64,000 bases of DNA from Aradus depressus (GCA_963662175.1 OY759221.1:2170001-2234000); one strand, 5' to 3'; counted from the first letter of the stretch, positions 21,201 through 31,000 are shown. The notes: a model not told the origin generated them from the sequence alone. Numbers and translations: made by a program.

Positions 21201-23405
21201 TACTCCGAATAGCAACAAACGCACCCTGGTTTGTCAGGAATCACAAGATCCACGAAGAATTGGGTGTTCCTCTTTTTGCAGCTCACATCGAGAAACTAGT
21301 GAAAAACCACCACGAAGCCCTTGTGCATTGTTTCGGGGCTGTACACTACAGTCTAGGAGCGCCTACTCCTGGGAGGCGACTCAAACAAAGACTGTACCAG
21401 CACTTCCTATTTTAAACCCTTAATTTTCTTATATATTAGTGTATAGCACCTTTTCTGCTGGTCCAAATAAATTTTGTTGTTGTTAAAACTGTGTATCTAA
21501 TATGTATAATTATTGTTTACAATAATATGTAATTTTAAATGGATGTGACGCCCGTATATTACAAAAAATTGCATAACGTATTCAATTACCATTATTTATG
21601 GTTTATCGGATAAATATTATTTTTTTAAATTTGGTTCAGCACAGGTTAGTCAGATGCTAATATACTGAAGAGTGCGCACGGCCCTGAGCTACGAGGGGCG
21701 TCATCGGCAGAAGTTGCCGGTGGCGGACCTGAAGACTTAGTATATCGTGGAAATTGAACAGGATGGGACTGAGGATTAAACCTGCACCAACATTCCTTCG
21801 ATAACTAAGACAAGAGTTAACATTAACTTGAAAAGATCTATTGACGGCAACATCCAGGAACTTGGCTGCATAATATTGCTTTTAAACCCTTGACAATGAT
21901 CTCTGGAGGTGAAGCTTTGTGGAATCACTCTTCTTGAAGCCAAACTGATGCACAGCTATAGTGTTCGTCCATTTCTAGCCGCCCATAGATCAATCTCTCA
22001 AACAGTTTTGACAAACTGTTCAAAAGACTGATAAGAAGGTAACTTGACGTTGAACCGGCATTATGGAACCGCATAACCGCATTTTGACATTGGTTCTGAA
22101 AATATGCAGCTGTGAAGCAGCCATTGTACAATGTCATGAGAAGTGGTACATTCTACTATACATTACCTAACTAGAAGACAGATAATTACCTCCAGTTCCA
22201 TGTTCCTAGGAACATGAAAGGTGTTACTGGAGACGCCATTTTCGTGATGTCTTCGGTCCTTCTTCCCTTTTCCTTTATCCTTCGAGACTCCTGCCAGAGT
22301 CCTCAGTTCATCATTCGTCGGATACAGGTATCTGATGAGACTGCAAACAAATAAATATGAATAACTCGGAGCTGTTTCAACTATCCCATTCTCCTGTCCG
22401 TTTCAACATTCTATGTGTAACTCCATTAAATACGTTTGTTTAGTCATTAGTTGTCTTACTCAAAGACTTCTCAAACAATATATAAGGTTTTGTACCGATA
22501 CATTCATTACATTGGAAATTATCCCTTGGAATGACGACTGAAAATCATTAGGTGTCGTCCTTATGAAGTTCTGATTTCATATCTAAATATTCATGTCGTT
22601 ATATTCATTATTCTATCGGGAGTTATCGTGTTCACAGATGCGCACATGCAATTACATTACTTCGGAGCATTACATTACGAGGGAGAATATGGTCTGAAAT
22701 TCGAAATTGAATTTTCACCGAAACTTCATGTTTTCCAACCCCTTATAGACCCAAAATGAAAAAAAAAAAAAAATGCCTGTCACTCTGCGTTTGTGTATAT
22801 GAATACGATAACTCTCGGAAGAATTTATTCAGAAAGCAACAAATTGATTTTTAACTAAATGGGCCGAACGGGAATAGAGTTTAAAGAATGAGTGAAAACT
22901 CAATTGACTAAAAATAATTCGAACAGGGGAAAGTATTTTGCAGGTAATTCACCAAAGTATTAAAACAAAATTCTTCTTCTGTGTAATTTAACGGAAATAA
23001 TAACACATTTATGAGTAGAAGCCCACTTACCCGGTAGAACAAAGCATCCATCGGGCTAACGAATAATGTTTCCCAAGTTTCTGTATAATACTTATCATAA
23101 CTAGGGTTATCACAAGTTGTGCTCCCAATACTGCCTGCAAAATAAAATATAAACATTTATCATAATTTAAATTCCACATTATACAATCAGTACATTTAAT
23201 ATATTGTTCGCTACAACTTGTAGTAGCACATGAAATATACAAAAGTTGAATAATCCTTCATTACATTCACTTGAGCCTTAATTAATCCCATTTAACCCTA
23301 ATTCCAAAATTAGCTTTAGATTCCGAACAAAAAAAAGTTTAAATACAAAGAAATAAGAAATATTTTTCATGTAAACTTGGTTATTATTGCTGAAATGCTT
23401 ACCAT
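6118..23405 (-). CDS. TMEM161: TMEM161 family transmembrane protein, complete gene
   Basis: Twelve coding exons on the minus strand: 23403-23405, 23031-23134, 22190-22340, 15855-15968, 12985-13064, 11193-11408, 10457-10573, 10218-10358, 9174-9348, 7919-8015, 6800-6930, 6118-6240. Every junction is GT..AG and all phases agree. The sum is 1452 nt (483 aa plus stop), near the usual TMEM161A/B length. The order of conserved blocks follows the family: N-terminal GAQLVITLVM and HYSLARWMLC, the SEYQWLLDFS segment, GERSTVIVTFFGY, the GALFTFPGLRMARMH block, LLHLNFATPF, QSYLDLAQTRV, FYYMCVVTLQYL, and a C-terminal WWTTFAWFAS helix. This is a multi-pass membrane protein. From established knowledge, vertebrate TMEM161B affects cardiac rhythm and neuronal excitability, and its biochemical activity is unknown. 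The introns have been enlarged by LINEs and SINEs, but every coding exon is clean. Confidence 0.93.
6312..6631 (-). mobile_element. tRNA-derived SINE in TMEM161 intron 11
   Basis: A complete-looking copy read on the minus strand, so in the same direction as the host gene. It has the head 'gagggcgccggtagctcagt', a B-box-like 'gggttcgaaaccc', the body, and the tail '..gggcatgagtcataataac'. It lies between exons 11 and 12. I could not find a convincing target duplication. Confidence 0.92.
6800..6930 (-). CDS. TMEM161: TMEM161 exon 11
   Basis: It is bounded by TTTTGCAG and GAG|GTGAGC. It completes a Gly codon split with exon 10 and encodes 43 residues with SWMGAPETV and the conserved TLTISSLKE before the last helix. 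Confidence 0.9.
7165..7480 (+). mobile_element. Second tRNA-like SINE family
   Basis: It opens with an A-box-like 'tggccttgtgggctaaagcg' and, about 45 bases on, a B-box 'gggttcgaatccc', the spacing of an RNA polymerase III promoter. A 200-base unrelated body follows, ending near an AT-rich tail. The sequence differs from the main SINE family of the window. It lies in TMEM161 intron 10. No second copy was found here, so the family assignment is inferred from the promoter alone. Confidence 0.5.
7919..8015 (-). CDS. TMEM161: TMEM161 exon 10
   Basis: It is bounded by TCCTCCAG and TTAG|GTAAGT. Thirty-two codons plus one base encode the hydrophobic segment SVFYYMCVVTLQYLIPVL, which matches the penultimate membrane region of the family. 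Confidence 0.92.
8411..8620 (-). mobile_element. 5'-truncated SINE with 12-bp target duplication
   Basis: The tail and body are present, but the copy stops before the tRNA head at 'gtgctcaaggtt'. It is flanked by an exact 12-base duplication, tatcttattgta, at 8399-8410 and 8621-8632. It lies in TMEM161 intron 9. Truncation at the head end is the usual product of incomplete target-primed reverse transcription. Confidence 0.93.
9174..9348 (-). CDS. TMEM161: TMEM161 exon 9
   Basis: It is bounded by TTTTGCAG and AAG|GTATCA. It encodes 58 residues, including LRLCLLPVYLQSYLDLAQ and KREGGRITNRELQ, one of the best conserved cytosolic/membrane blocks of the family. Confidence 0.93.
9349..10217 (-). 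other. TMEM161 intron 8, no element recognised
   Basis: It contains an A-homopolymer at 9468-9482 and AT-rich DNA. No mobile-element motif and no additional exon were found. Confidence 0.4.
10218..10358 (-). CDS. TMEM161: TMEM161 exon 8
   Basis: It is bounded by TTATTTCAG and CCTCT|GTAAGT. The frame is entered after one base and left after two. It encodes FLLHLNFATPFIISLFWLRP, which matches the conserved LLHxNFxxPL helix. No single long open frame reveals it; it was found by bridging exons 7 and 9. Confidence 0.88.
10457..10573 (-). CDS. TMEM161: TMEM161 exon 7
   Basis: It is bounded by AATTTTCAG and CTAAA|GTAACT. It encodes LKFTVALWCALIGALFTF followed by PGLRMARMHWDSL, the family's central TFPGLR block. 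It is separated from exon 8 by a 98-bp intron, the shortest in the gene. Confidence 0.9.
10574..11192 (-). other. TMEM161 intron 6
   Basis: Non-coding. It holds a GC-richer stretch at 10780-10880 and no recognisable element. Confidence 0.4.
11193..11408 (-). CDS. TMEM161: TMEM161 exon 6
   Basis: It is bounded by GTTGTCTGAAG and CGGA|GTAAGT. The Met codon is split with exon 5 (AT|G). It encodes KVLLSLTLQYFKMDQSIGER and the helix TVIVTFFGYLVFSMAILLVD, then LETGLESAYHSF. This is the largest coding exon. Confidence 0.93.
11760..11790 (+). ncRNA. Hammerhead-like core motif (CTGATGA, stem, GAAAC)
   Basis: CTGATGA (11760-11766) is followed by a perfect 6-bp stem, GGGACG/CGTCCC, with a 6-base loop and then GAAAC. 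This is the conserved order around helix II of hammerhead ribozymes. Such cores occur in Penelope-like elements. The outer helices and the NUH cleavage site cannot be convincingly paired here (only TCGTT/AACGA at 11792-11806). It may therefore be a degenerate element end or a chance match. Confidence 0.35.
12315..12666 (-). mobile_element. Full-length SINE with TTAGG-type tail and 14-bp TSD
   Basis: Intact copy on the minus strand with the head 'ggcgccggtagctcagtggt', the B box, the body, and the tail 'catgagtcataaaacctaa' continuing as (CCTAA)3. The flanking 14-base duplication tctaattaataaaa lies at 12301-12314 and 12667-12680. It is inserted in TMEM161 intron 5. It is one of the best-preserved copies and a good family reference. 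Confidence 0.95.
12985..13064 (-). CDS. TMEM161: TMEM161 exon 5
   Basis: It is bounded by ACTTTCAG and CTCCAT|GTATCC. It encodes VYSYFFTLGEEINLSILWCF and the start of the next helix, and it ends with AT of a Met codon completed by exon 6. Confidence 0.88.
13832..14419 (+). pseudogene. LINE reverse transcriptase, central part
   Basis: 195 codons covering RT motifs from NYRGISLL to IIAYADD. After YADD the frame runs out of register because part of the post-catalytic region is missing. The GLRQ block reads GLRQRDALACLLF, with Arg where most relatives have Gly-Asp, a further sign of decay. Confidence 0.85.
14481..15146 (+). pseudogene. LINE reverse transcriptase thumb/C-terminal part
   Basis: 221 codons in a different frame from the catalytic part, with FTYLGSIVTQDN, the LYKTVIRPVFLYGSETW block, RLRWAGHVARM and a C-terminal ARTRHRVVAP just before the microsatellite tail. 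A second copy of its middle lies at 25964-26160. Confidence 0.85.
15158..15854 (-). other. Remainder of TMEM161 intron 4
   Basis: AT-rich DNA following the second copy of the LINE target duplication. No recognised element or exon. Confidence 0.4.
15855..15968 (-). CDS. TMEM161: TMEM161 exon 4
   Basis: It is bounded by ATTTTTTAG and CTGAG|GTAATT. Thirty-eight codons, phase 0 at both ends, encode FLDVIHLRYYSEYQWLLDFS and AVIVYTLTE, matching the family's YFPEYQWLVDF block. Confidence 0.92.
15969..16820 (-). other. Start of TMEM161 intron 3, unannotated repeat-like DNA
   Basis: About 16070-16140 contains a stretch whose complement reads CCTGACGATGTTGTAAAAACG. It resembles the dispersed end at 1870-1905 and may be a Penelope-type or similar element end. 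No coding. Confidence 0.3.
16821..17167 (-). mobile_element. Full-length SINE with TTAGG-type tail and 12-bp TSD
   Basis: Nearly identical to the copy at 12315-12666, including the 'cctaacctaacct'-type tail. The exact duplication aagaatattata lies at 16809-16820 and 17168-17179. It is in TMEM161 intron 3, immediately upstream of the Jockey-type LINE insertion. Confidence 0.95.
17414..18739 (+). pseudogene. Jockey-type ORF1 (gag-like, zinc knuckles), frameshifted
   Basis: The start is taken at the ATG of 'RMKP', which is shared with the sister element at 60481. The first part (to 17846) is Ser/Pro/Gln-rich. The second part (frame of 17933-18739) carries the conserved VNPEDRKLSVIIRGVPYSLT domain and three cysteine knuckles, C-x2-C-x4-H-x4-C (CTNCQSFGHTKNFC), CVKCGEDHHFTAC and a degenerate third. 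A frameshift before about 17790 separates the halves. It encodes an RNA-binding nucleocapsid-like protein of the retrotransposon. Confidence 0.88.
18726..21415 (+). pseudogene. Jockey-type ORF2: endonuclease and reverse transcriptase, frameshifted
   Basis: The ATG at 18726 overlaps the last 14 bases of ORF1, as in the sister element. An early shift moves the frame before ILNWNADGIKN. The apurinic-type endonuclease follows (TETHL, GDLNSKNTIWG, SDHLPV), open from 18745 to 19632. A further shift at 19632/19634 leads into 594 codons (19634-21415) of reverse transcriptase with YRPISLLNSLSKIFEKI, FLDVAAAFDTVWH, GVPQGAILSPLLFSLY and YADDTMIA. There is no RNase H domain. With two shifts it cannot make a full protein. 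Confidence 0.92.
21925..22137 (-). pseudogene. Reverse transcriptase scrap (Jockey-type)
   Basis: The minus-strand frame contains YNGCFTAAYFQNQCQNAV and LISLLNSLSKLFERLI, matching the thumb-proximal RT region of the Jockey elements in this window. No other part of that element is recognisable. It lies just downstream of TMEM161 exon 3. Confidence 0.7.
22190..22340 (-). CDS. TMEM161: TMEM161 exon 3
   Basis: It is bounded by TTGTTTGCAG and CTGGAG|GTAATT. Fifty codons after one split base encode LIRYLYPTNDELRTLAG, then the Lys-rich linker DKGKGKKDRRHHENG and FHVPRNMELE. The order and basic linker match the family. Confidence 0.92.
23031..23134 (-). CDS. TMEM161: TMEM161 exon 2
   Basis: It is bounded by TATTTTGCAG and TACCGG|GTAAGT. 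It encodes AVLGAQLVITLVMISIIQKL and HYSLARWMLCSTG, the invariant N-terminal membrane segment of the family, directly after the initiator Met. Confidence 0.92.
23403..23405 (-). CDS. TMEM161: TMEM161 exon 1: initiator codon only
   Basis: On the minus strand the text GCAAAATG|GTAAGC gives an ATG in good context immediately followed by a consensus donor. Joined to exon 2 it gives Met-Ala-Val-Leu-Gly, matching the usual M-G/A-V-I/L-G start. Intron 1 is 268 bp. The 5' UTR extends to higher coordinates, but its start is not visible. Confidence 0.8.
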
Positions 23406-23950
23406 TTTGCTTTTATTATATTAAAGTAAAATTAAATATGTACAAAATAAATAACTTTTCCTCTCTGTTAAAATTGTGTTCTATTTACATCTTGGAGGTA
23501 AGAGTGCGGTTATCTTTCTTAAGTTCTGCACGAGCAATGTTACCACCCTTAACTAAAGGTCGAAGAAAAATCTAAACATGGAGCATTTCCCGAAATATCC
23601 CTGATCACTAAGGTGGGAATATTAATTTTAAAACATAGAACCTTTTTTTATAGTATAGGAAAAATTCAATTTCAAAGCTATTAGAAGAATGTAAAGTCCT
23701 AGGAGGAAAGTAGAGAAAGAAGGGCGAGGACAGTTAAAACCCTCAAATGAGCAAACACATAAGAAGTCCACCAAATAACGAGATCAGATAAAACGCGGAA
23801 ACAAACGGTTTAGTCGAGGAGTAGCCTCAAATTCTGAAATTAAAAAAAAACTCAATAGAGCAAAAACAGGAGATAAGAGTACACCAAATAAAAAGATAGG
23901 AGGTATAGAGGGAGAGCAGTAACGTACATGCAAATCAGGATGTAGCCTCG
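23406..23950 (-). other. 5' flank of TMEM161
   Basis: It presumably holds the 5' UTR and promoter. No TATA box or initiator could be chosen with confidence, and there is no CpG-rich island. Confidence 0.3.
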
Positions 23951-23959
23951 TATTGCGAG

Positions 23960-25420
23960 AAAAATGTTTGGTTCACTATCACCGTATCTCATTAAAGCCT
24001 ATCTTCTACGCTTTATTAAGTGTTTTCAAAAGATAGAAGAAATCGGTGCAACAAGGATCACCTATATTCTACATTTCTTGTTAGAATTTTTTAGTTAGGA
24101 ACAACCAGATATTTTTCTTCAACTTTATATATGGTTGGCTGTCTCCTTATTACATTACTTCATTAAGTGTTTTAAAAGGTAAAGGAATTGGTGCCACAAG
24201 AACAGTGCAGGATTAATCTATAAGTAATAATTGTTTATGGCATCACGTCTCGGGGGCCGCAATGCTATTTTTGAAATAGTTATTCATTTAAATAGTTAAT
24301 TATTTCTCTATTTTATTTTTATTTTCTAGCTTAATTAATTTTGTCTCCGTTTTGTTCAATCGAGCTTTAGTATTGAACTTGCCGACATAAGTAAGACGTT
24401 AAGCATATCGATAGTGAGGCGGGGGCAGCATAAGCTCAGAATGCTTAGGGCATCGAATAGTGTTAATCCGGCTTTGCACATAAACCTTCTTTACTAAAAT
24501 ATATTTTTTATCTTTTCTTATGGTTGAACTTATCATTGTATATGGTTGATGCCTATCTACCGACATTGCTGTATTATTTCCGTGATTTTCAGAGGAATCG
24601 GTGCCTCATATTTATGTATGGTTGGCTATCATGATAACTGGTGGACCATTACTACTGACATTACTGTTTGTCAAAAAATACAAGGAATCGATGCCACAAG
24701 GACAACCTATATTCTATACCTATATCTTCTTCAACTGAGGAGGGCGCCGGTAGCTCAGAGGTATGCATGCTTGACTTCTGAGCTCAAGAACGTGGGTTTG
24801 TAACCCGACCGAGGCCCTTAGTTTATTTTATCTGGGAGGTAAAATAAACTTAAGTACGCCGTCCTTCGGATGGGACGTTAAGCGATGGTCCCGAGCCTGT
24901 ACGATGTCAGGTACTCGTTAAAGACCCCTGCCCTAGGTGAATACAAATTTAGGGTAGGCAAAATTTAGGACTCCCACAGTAGAGTCGGGCTCATGTCCGC
25001 CAGAGTGACGAAAGAGCGCTCTGGTAGTAGGCGATATGACCTCGTAGTTAAAAGCCTGGGCATGAGTCATAAACCTACCCTCTTCTTCAACTTGTTTGGA
25101 CCACGCATAATACATTTTTCACCTTTACTTATGGTTGACCCCATAATATCGGGTTGAAGACACCCTACTGACGTTGCTGTATTAATGTGTTGTTCAGTAA
25201 ATATGAATCGGTGTCACAAGGACCGCGTGTATTCTATATTTCTTACTCGGCTGTTTCACTTAGACTAACTAAAATATATTTATCATCTTTACTTACTGTT
25301 CACTATTATCGTATCTGGTTGACGCCTCTCTGCTCACATTGCTGTTGTGTTTTTCAGAAAATATAACGAATCAGTGCCACGAGAACCACTTATAACCAAT
25401 AATTTTTCATCGTCCATCTT
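23960..25420. repeat. Diverged ~175-bp satellite array, interrupted by a SINE
   Basis: Successive degenerate units share the order 'atctggttga', '..ttgctgtattaatg', 'ttttcagaaaatat', 'gaatcggtgccacaagga', 'cctatattctat'. Roughly eight units can be followed, much diverged, with a SINE inserted at 24737-25080. Related units recur at 43980-44205 and 59610-59965. Confidence 0.7.
24737..25080 (+). mobile_element. Full-length SINE with 12-bp TSD
   Basis: Plus-strand copy: the head 'gagggcgccggtagctcaga' with an A-box-like region, a B-box-like 'gggtttgtaaccc' (two changes from consensus), the body, and the tail 'catgagtcataaacctaccc'. The exact duplication tcttcttcaact lies at 24725-24736 and 25081-25092. 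It is inserted in the satellite array. Confidence 0.95.
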
Positions 25421-25489
25421 AGTTAGAATCAACTATAATATTAGTTTTTAATGTCAACTCTACGAAACGTCGTTTTTTACAAAAATGTG

Positions 25490-26750
25490 TAGGCTTGTAA
25501 TTTGCAATTCTATTTTGTATTTGTTGTTCCCAAAGAAGCCATTTAAATTTTTTTCGGAGCAAGCGGTCTTGGTTTAACCCATTAATTCAAAACATGTAAA
25601 ACTAAATGGGAAAAGTTCCTTATTCTCTGTTCTGCGCACTCAAGATATGATGGAGGCCAGATATGTTAGGGATGGAACCTTGACTTTCTCAGGGTCACCT
25701 GGACGCTACTTCTTGATGTATCTGACTCCCTTCAGACTTGTCTTAGCCTCCTCCCTCGGAAATCATCTCAGCACTGGCTTTCAATTTATCTTACAGCGCT
25801 CTCAGCCACTTTCCCTTCTCTGGTGTTCTTGATTACAGTCAGAACAGTTCTATAGGAGGGGTGGCATGATTGGATATCGGTCAGTATAAAGCCTAGCACA
25901 AGCTCTAGATTAGTCAAGTAAAAGATATTATGAAGTCTGGAGATTATAATCTAAGTCTAAGATTTGCTACTTTGGTCTCAGCAAGCACTTCAGAAGCAGC
26001 CACATTTACAGGCAGACTAAATTCGTTCTATATAAGACCCTTATCCGCCCAGTTCTTCTGTAAGGCTCAGAAACCTGGACAACTTTGAAAATGGGCGAAC
26101 AGAGCCTATTGGTGTTCGAAAGGAAGGTTCTGCGCAGAATATTTGGAGGAGTGCAACTGACACATTTTCCCAGACTTAGCCTTGAATTGGTGTTGTTTAT
26201 AGAATAGCTCTTAGTCCATATCACGTTTTAAGTTAGTGAGAAATAAAAGAGACTGTCCATAATATTAGTTACATGACGAAGAGCTCAGTAACTGTTTGAT
26301 CCTTTATGCAGTCTTGCGTTCTTCACTCAGTGAAATTATGGATATATTTAATTATTTATGTAGAGAAGGTGCTAGGCGATATACAAGCAGACTATCCTTC
26401 CTGTAGAACCAATCTGACTCTAATTAAAACGCTAAGAAGAAAAATTTTAGTGTAACGAGAGCGACGCATCAAAAATTGAAAAACAGTGCTGTAATGAGTT
26501 GGGGGCAATCTTCGCAGCAAATCAAGGATTTCAGGAAATAGCGTTCATCGGATCCTGAGATAGTGAAGGCTCCATCGCTATCATGTCTGCCCTCCAACAG
26601 ATGTTGAGTGCGCAGGACAGAGAACAGGCAACTTATCACATTTAGCTAACATTGGGTTAAGGGACTCGAGTTGTTCCAAACACATTTAAAATGGCTTAAT
26701 TGTGAAACAATTAATGGCGCCAATTTTCAAAAACAATAATACCACCTAAA
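25490..26750. mobile_element. Possible DNA element with long diverged inverted ends
   Basis: About 25530-25665 and the complement of about 26585-26700 share, in order, 'gccattt..aaat', 'ttaaccca' and 'ttctctgt.ctgcgcactca'. This indicates long, diverged terminal inverted repeats. The interior holds a secondary LINE fragment (25964-26160) and no transposase that I recognise. Exact ends and the target duplication were not determined. Confidence 0.45.
25964..26160 (+). pseudogene. RTE-like LINE fragment
   Basis: Nearly identical, base for base, to 14625-14815 of the LINE in TMEM161 intron 4 (it encodes the KFVLYKT..RPVL and FERKVLRRIFGG blocks). An in-frame stop (TAA) replaces the Tyr of the LYGSETW block. 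It is a short internal scrap with neither element end. Confidence 0.85.
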
Positions 26751-27126
26751 AGGGAACTACAACAAACACCTAAATGATTTGTATTCAATTTTGCCAACTT
26801 TTTGAGCTATATCGTTTTCCCCCTGTTTAAATGGCGCACCTTGTATTTATATATTTCTTCTTGTTGTTACATTTATCGAATTTCTTGCGATATACCAACT
26901 TATAACACTGATATGTACTATTAATTATATTTAATTAAATAATTAGATTCAATAAGGGATGGAGCCCCTTGTAAAGTACCCTCTTTGGATAGTTGCATCA
27001 AAAAAGTCGATATATCAATTAAAGAAATTGCTATGAATACAACACATAGTTATAAAAAAATTCTATATTGTACAAATCAACAATTGAATATAACTAAAAA
27101 CTGTACTTACTAGTATTTATTGAAAA
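26161..27126. other. Intergenic DNA, no gene recognised
   Basis: It includes the right arm of the inverted-repeat element (to about 26750) and AT-rich DNA with no conserved frame. Confidence 0.35.
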
Positions 27127-27249
27127 CAACTTAAGCACGCCGTCCTTCGGATGCGTCGTTAAGCGATGATCCCTAGCCTGTACGATGTCAGGTACTCGTT
27201 ACCGACGCCTACCCTAGGTGAACAAATATTTTAAAGAACGGGCATGTCT
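27127..27249 (+). mobile_element. SINE fragment (middle part)
   Basis: It runs from 'cttaagcacgccgtccttcg' through 'ggtactcgtta' to 'ccctaggtgaa', then jumps to 'gggcatgt', so it is internally deleted and headless. Confidence 0.8.
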
Positions 27250-27366
27250 AATTTATAAGCTATCTTGATGTAGGTAAACATCTTTACGACGTATCCTATT
27301 ACTTTGTTACGATTATTATTATTATTATTATTGTTTCATTTCAATAATGATCTACAAATGTAACTT

Positions 27367-27696
27367 AGGTTAGGTTAGGTTTTATGACTCATGCCCGGGC
27401 TTTAACTACGAGGTCATATCGCCTACTACCAGAGCGCTCATTCGTCACTCTGGTGGACATGAGCCCGACTCTAATGTGGGAGTCCTAAATTTTGCCTACC
27501 CTAAATTTGTATTCACCTAGGGCAGGGGTCTTTAACGAGTACCTGACATCGTACAGGCTCGGGACCATCGCTTAACGTCCCATCCGAAGGACGGCGTGCT
27601 TAAGTTTATTTTAACTCCCAGATAAAATAAACTAAGGGCCTCGGTCGGGTTACGAACCCACGTTCTTTAGCTCAGAAGTCAAGCACTTCTTCAAGC
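27367..27696 (-). mobile_element. 5'-truncated SINE with TTAGG-type tail and 13-bp TSD
   Basis: The tail '(aggtt)2' is next to 'ttatgactcatgcccggg'. The body is complete and it is truncated inside the tRNA head after 'agctcagaagtcaagcac'. The exact duplication acaaatgtaactt lies at 27354-27366 and 27697-27709. Confidence 0.94.
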
Positions 27697-28057
27697 ACAA
27701 ATGTAACTTGGATTTATTCAAAACGATAGAAACCATAGCAACGTTTAATCATAATAGTGCTTGAGTTTACAATATTTTCGCTAAAACATTTAACAAAGAT
27801 TATTAGTTTATTAAATATTTAATGTACATTGGAGTGTATTATAAAGTGGTTCGTTTTACATTTATATAATACATCAAATAATTTACAAAAAAACAACAAA
27901 AAATATGATAAAATAATATAATATACACCTTTCTTCTACATATTTTCAATATAATTTTTTCCTTTTCCCTTTTGTATTTATTTTAATACTTTTTATAGTA
28001 AAATTATTATTTATGACGCTAAAACTGCCAGTTATATAGTTGCATGTAGCTTCCTCT

Positions 28058-28087
28058 TTACAACATATCCTCGGGGTTGAACATGCC
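28058..28087 (-). CDS. Vha14: V-ATPase F exon 5 (terminal, nine codons)
   Basis: TTTTTTCAG acceptor, then GGC ATG TTC AAC CCC GAG GAT ATG TTG TAA. The tail GMFNPED is the conserved end of subunit F. Confidence 0.9.
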   Translation of the reverse strand, partial: GMFNPEDML

Positions 28088-31000
28088 CTGAAAAAAGTGC
28101 AAAAAATAACAATTAAATAGTATCACAAGGTAAGAAAATGAAAGATTTGAGGGATGAGATCTCTGGGGTGTATCTAGCTAATTTTTAACCCCCAACAAAA
28201 AAAAAAAAAAAAAAAAAAAGGGGGGGTTTATATGTTGGACCAACAACACGTTTGTATGTATGTGCGTTCCCAAAAAAATCGTAAACCGTTGAACCGATTC
28301 GGGTGAGGTGTCATCCATGCCGTAATACATAGCATATGTATATTCAAGTGGCATATGATGAGAACAGCATAAACAATTAACTTTTCTCTCCCCCTCCAAA
28401 GTCAGTCGACCTTTTGCGCTAATATTCAACACTTGACTTACAACATAGCGGCTCCTAAATCTTCGTACTAAATTTTTTGTCGATAGATTCTTTACATCGG
28501 CAGTTATTAAGATTTTTGACTTGAGCCCCCTCCCCTGAATCCCCTCTTCCCTTAAGCCGATATCGCTGAAATTTGACACATTACATCCTCATTGGGTTTT
28601 GACTTTAAATACGAAATTTCATGTCGCTACATTCATTATATCGGCAGTTATTGGGGTTTTTGAGTTAAGCCTCTCCCCTAATCCCACCCGTTCCTTTGGT
28701 CTATCTGGTTGCAAAACAACAGGTGTCGTGGTTAGAAGAGTTGTGAATTTTCACAAATACAATTTCGTGTCGATACATTCATTAAATCGAGTTCATAGAT
28801 AGATAAGTTTTTTTTTTCATATTTGGAATCGATCGGAAAACATAAAGTTCTGTTGAAAACTTCGCATCGAATTTTTGACCGATTACATAACTTCCCCTAT
28901 ACTTCGTGTAGCTGAAAAAGTAAAAAGATGAATATTTCAGTCAAAAAGTAACACTTTCCCAAATATTGTAGATATAAATTTTTGTAGAGGGCGCCGGTAG
29001 CTCAGTGGGATGCGTGCTTGCCTTCTGAGCTCAAGATCGTGGGTTCGAAATCCGGCCGAGGCCCTTAGTTTATTTTATCTGGGAGGTAAAATAAACTTAA
29101 GAACGCCGCCCTTCGGATGGGACGTTAAGCGATGGTCCCGCGCCTGTACGATGTCAGGTACTCGTTAAAGACCCCTGCCCTAGGTGAATACAAATTTAGG
29201 GTAGGCAAAATTTAGGACTCCCACATTAGAGTCGGGCTCATGTCCACACGAGTGACGGAAGAGCGCTCTGGTAGTAGGCGATATGACCTCGTAGTTAAAG
29301 CCCCCGATGTCTCAATAAATAAGTATAATACATAATTCATATAGATAATAAAATTAAAAATGAGGGGAGGAATTTAAAAAGAACTTTTAAATGAAGTTAA
29401 CTATTAGACATAATTCATATAATGAGATTGAAAATGAAAGGAGCAATAAAAAAATAAATATAAATAATAATTAATGATGTTAAACTATAATATAATTAGT
29501 TTACTTACGGATGTGCACTTGGCAATAAATGTAATAACTAAAACTATGACGGTCGTCATAACAAACTAACTATTGATGGTAAGTGAATTGTATCTTTAAC
29601 AAAATATAGATATAAATAAATATCTTAATTGTTTCCATATTGAATACTTCTATCTGTATGACTATCATAATATCCAGGATACATTTTATACAATCAGTAA
29701 CAACAATTTTCGGACAATTTATAATTTTGTTTTTCTTTTGCAGTTACACATAGTTATATGGCAAAATATTTAATTCAAGCAAAGTTTTAAATTTCGAGAT
29801 CATCAATCATTTCAAAACGCCGTAAAACAATTAATTAAATATTTACAGCTAATAGGAAATTTTGCATTAATAATTGAAGACAAGAAATTCACGTAACAAA
29901 ATTTTCTGGACACCTGTTGTTTGTTTTGTAAACAAATGCGACTCTGATCATGATCTTTAATCCCTTCTCAACCAACCGCTAATACCGAACAAATAAAATG
30001 TGTTTATATCCTTCTATTACTGCATTCAGTAGTTATTTGTATTTCCTGCTGTCAAGATGGGTCGAACATCTTTTGAAGTTCAACAGATAATAATTTTTAA
30101 TTATGAAAAAGGATTAAGTGTCCGCAAAATCGGTGGTATGGTAGGCCGAAGTAAAAGCACCGTAGCCGATGTAATTCGAAGGTATAAGCACGAGGATCGG
30201 ATAGATTTGAAATCTTCCTCTGGCCGTCCAAGAGTATTAAACGACCGAGAAAGGTGTAGCGTTGTCCGGAAAATTAAAAACAAGCCCTCGAGGAGTGCAC
30301 CTCAGATCGTCGCCGAGGTATACAGAGAAACGGGAAAGAAAGTTCACCCACAAAATGTTCGAAGAATTCTAAAAGAAGCAGGATATGATGGGAGAGTACC
30401 AAAAACCGTTTGTGAGTGAAAAAATATAAAAAAAAGAGCTTCGCAAAAGAGTTCTGGAAACATTTATTTGTCGAAATATCGGAGAAAAAACGTTTAAATT
30501 AGAAAAATTGGGTACTTAGTTTCATTAGAGGGAAGGTGGAGGGGATAGAGTAGGGGGAAGGGACGGTTTCTGCCGAGGGTCAGCGCTGGTGTCGCTCTCT
30601 TCCAACGTCATATCACAAAAATCTAGTTTTCTGACATTACATGACCTGAGATTTCTTTTTATGTTGTGAAGAGTTACAAGATACAAGAATATTTTATTAT
30701 TGCGGTTTGTTCTATTGCAAGCAAATACTTTTGAATGTAAGTTTAATATATTTAGTCCCGACAGTCGCGACAAAATTTGGAGAAGGCGTAATGAGCTGAA
30801 TCCAAAAAATTTAAAACCAATAGTAAAACATGGGGGTGGCTCAGTGATGGTGTGGGGGTGTATGGCGTCTAGTGGAATTGGTGAACTGGTTTTCATTGAA
30901 ACCACCATGACTGGAAAAGTTTATGCCGAATTACTAAGGAGCAATTTGAAAAAGAGTGCTGAAAAACTTGGGATTTTACGGACTTTTCATTTTTACCAAG

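Larger units (their letters stand above)
17270..21480 (+). mobile_element. Full-length Jockey-type LINE with 11-bp TSD
   Basis: The exact duplication tgttaaaactg at 17259-17269 and 21481-21491 brackets a 4.2-kb element with a 5' UTR, ORF1 (three zinc knuckles), ORF2 (endonuclease plus reverse transcriptase, no RNase H) and an AATAAA just before its 'ttttgttgt' 3' end. It is inserted antisense in TMEM161 intron 3. Both ORFs are frameshifted, so it is a dead but recent copy. It belongs to the same group as, but is clearly diverged from, the element at the right edge of the window. Confidence 0.93.
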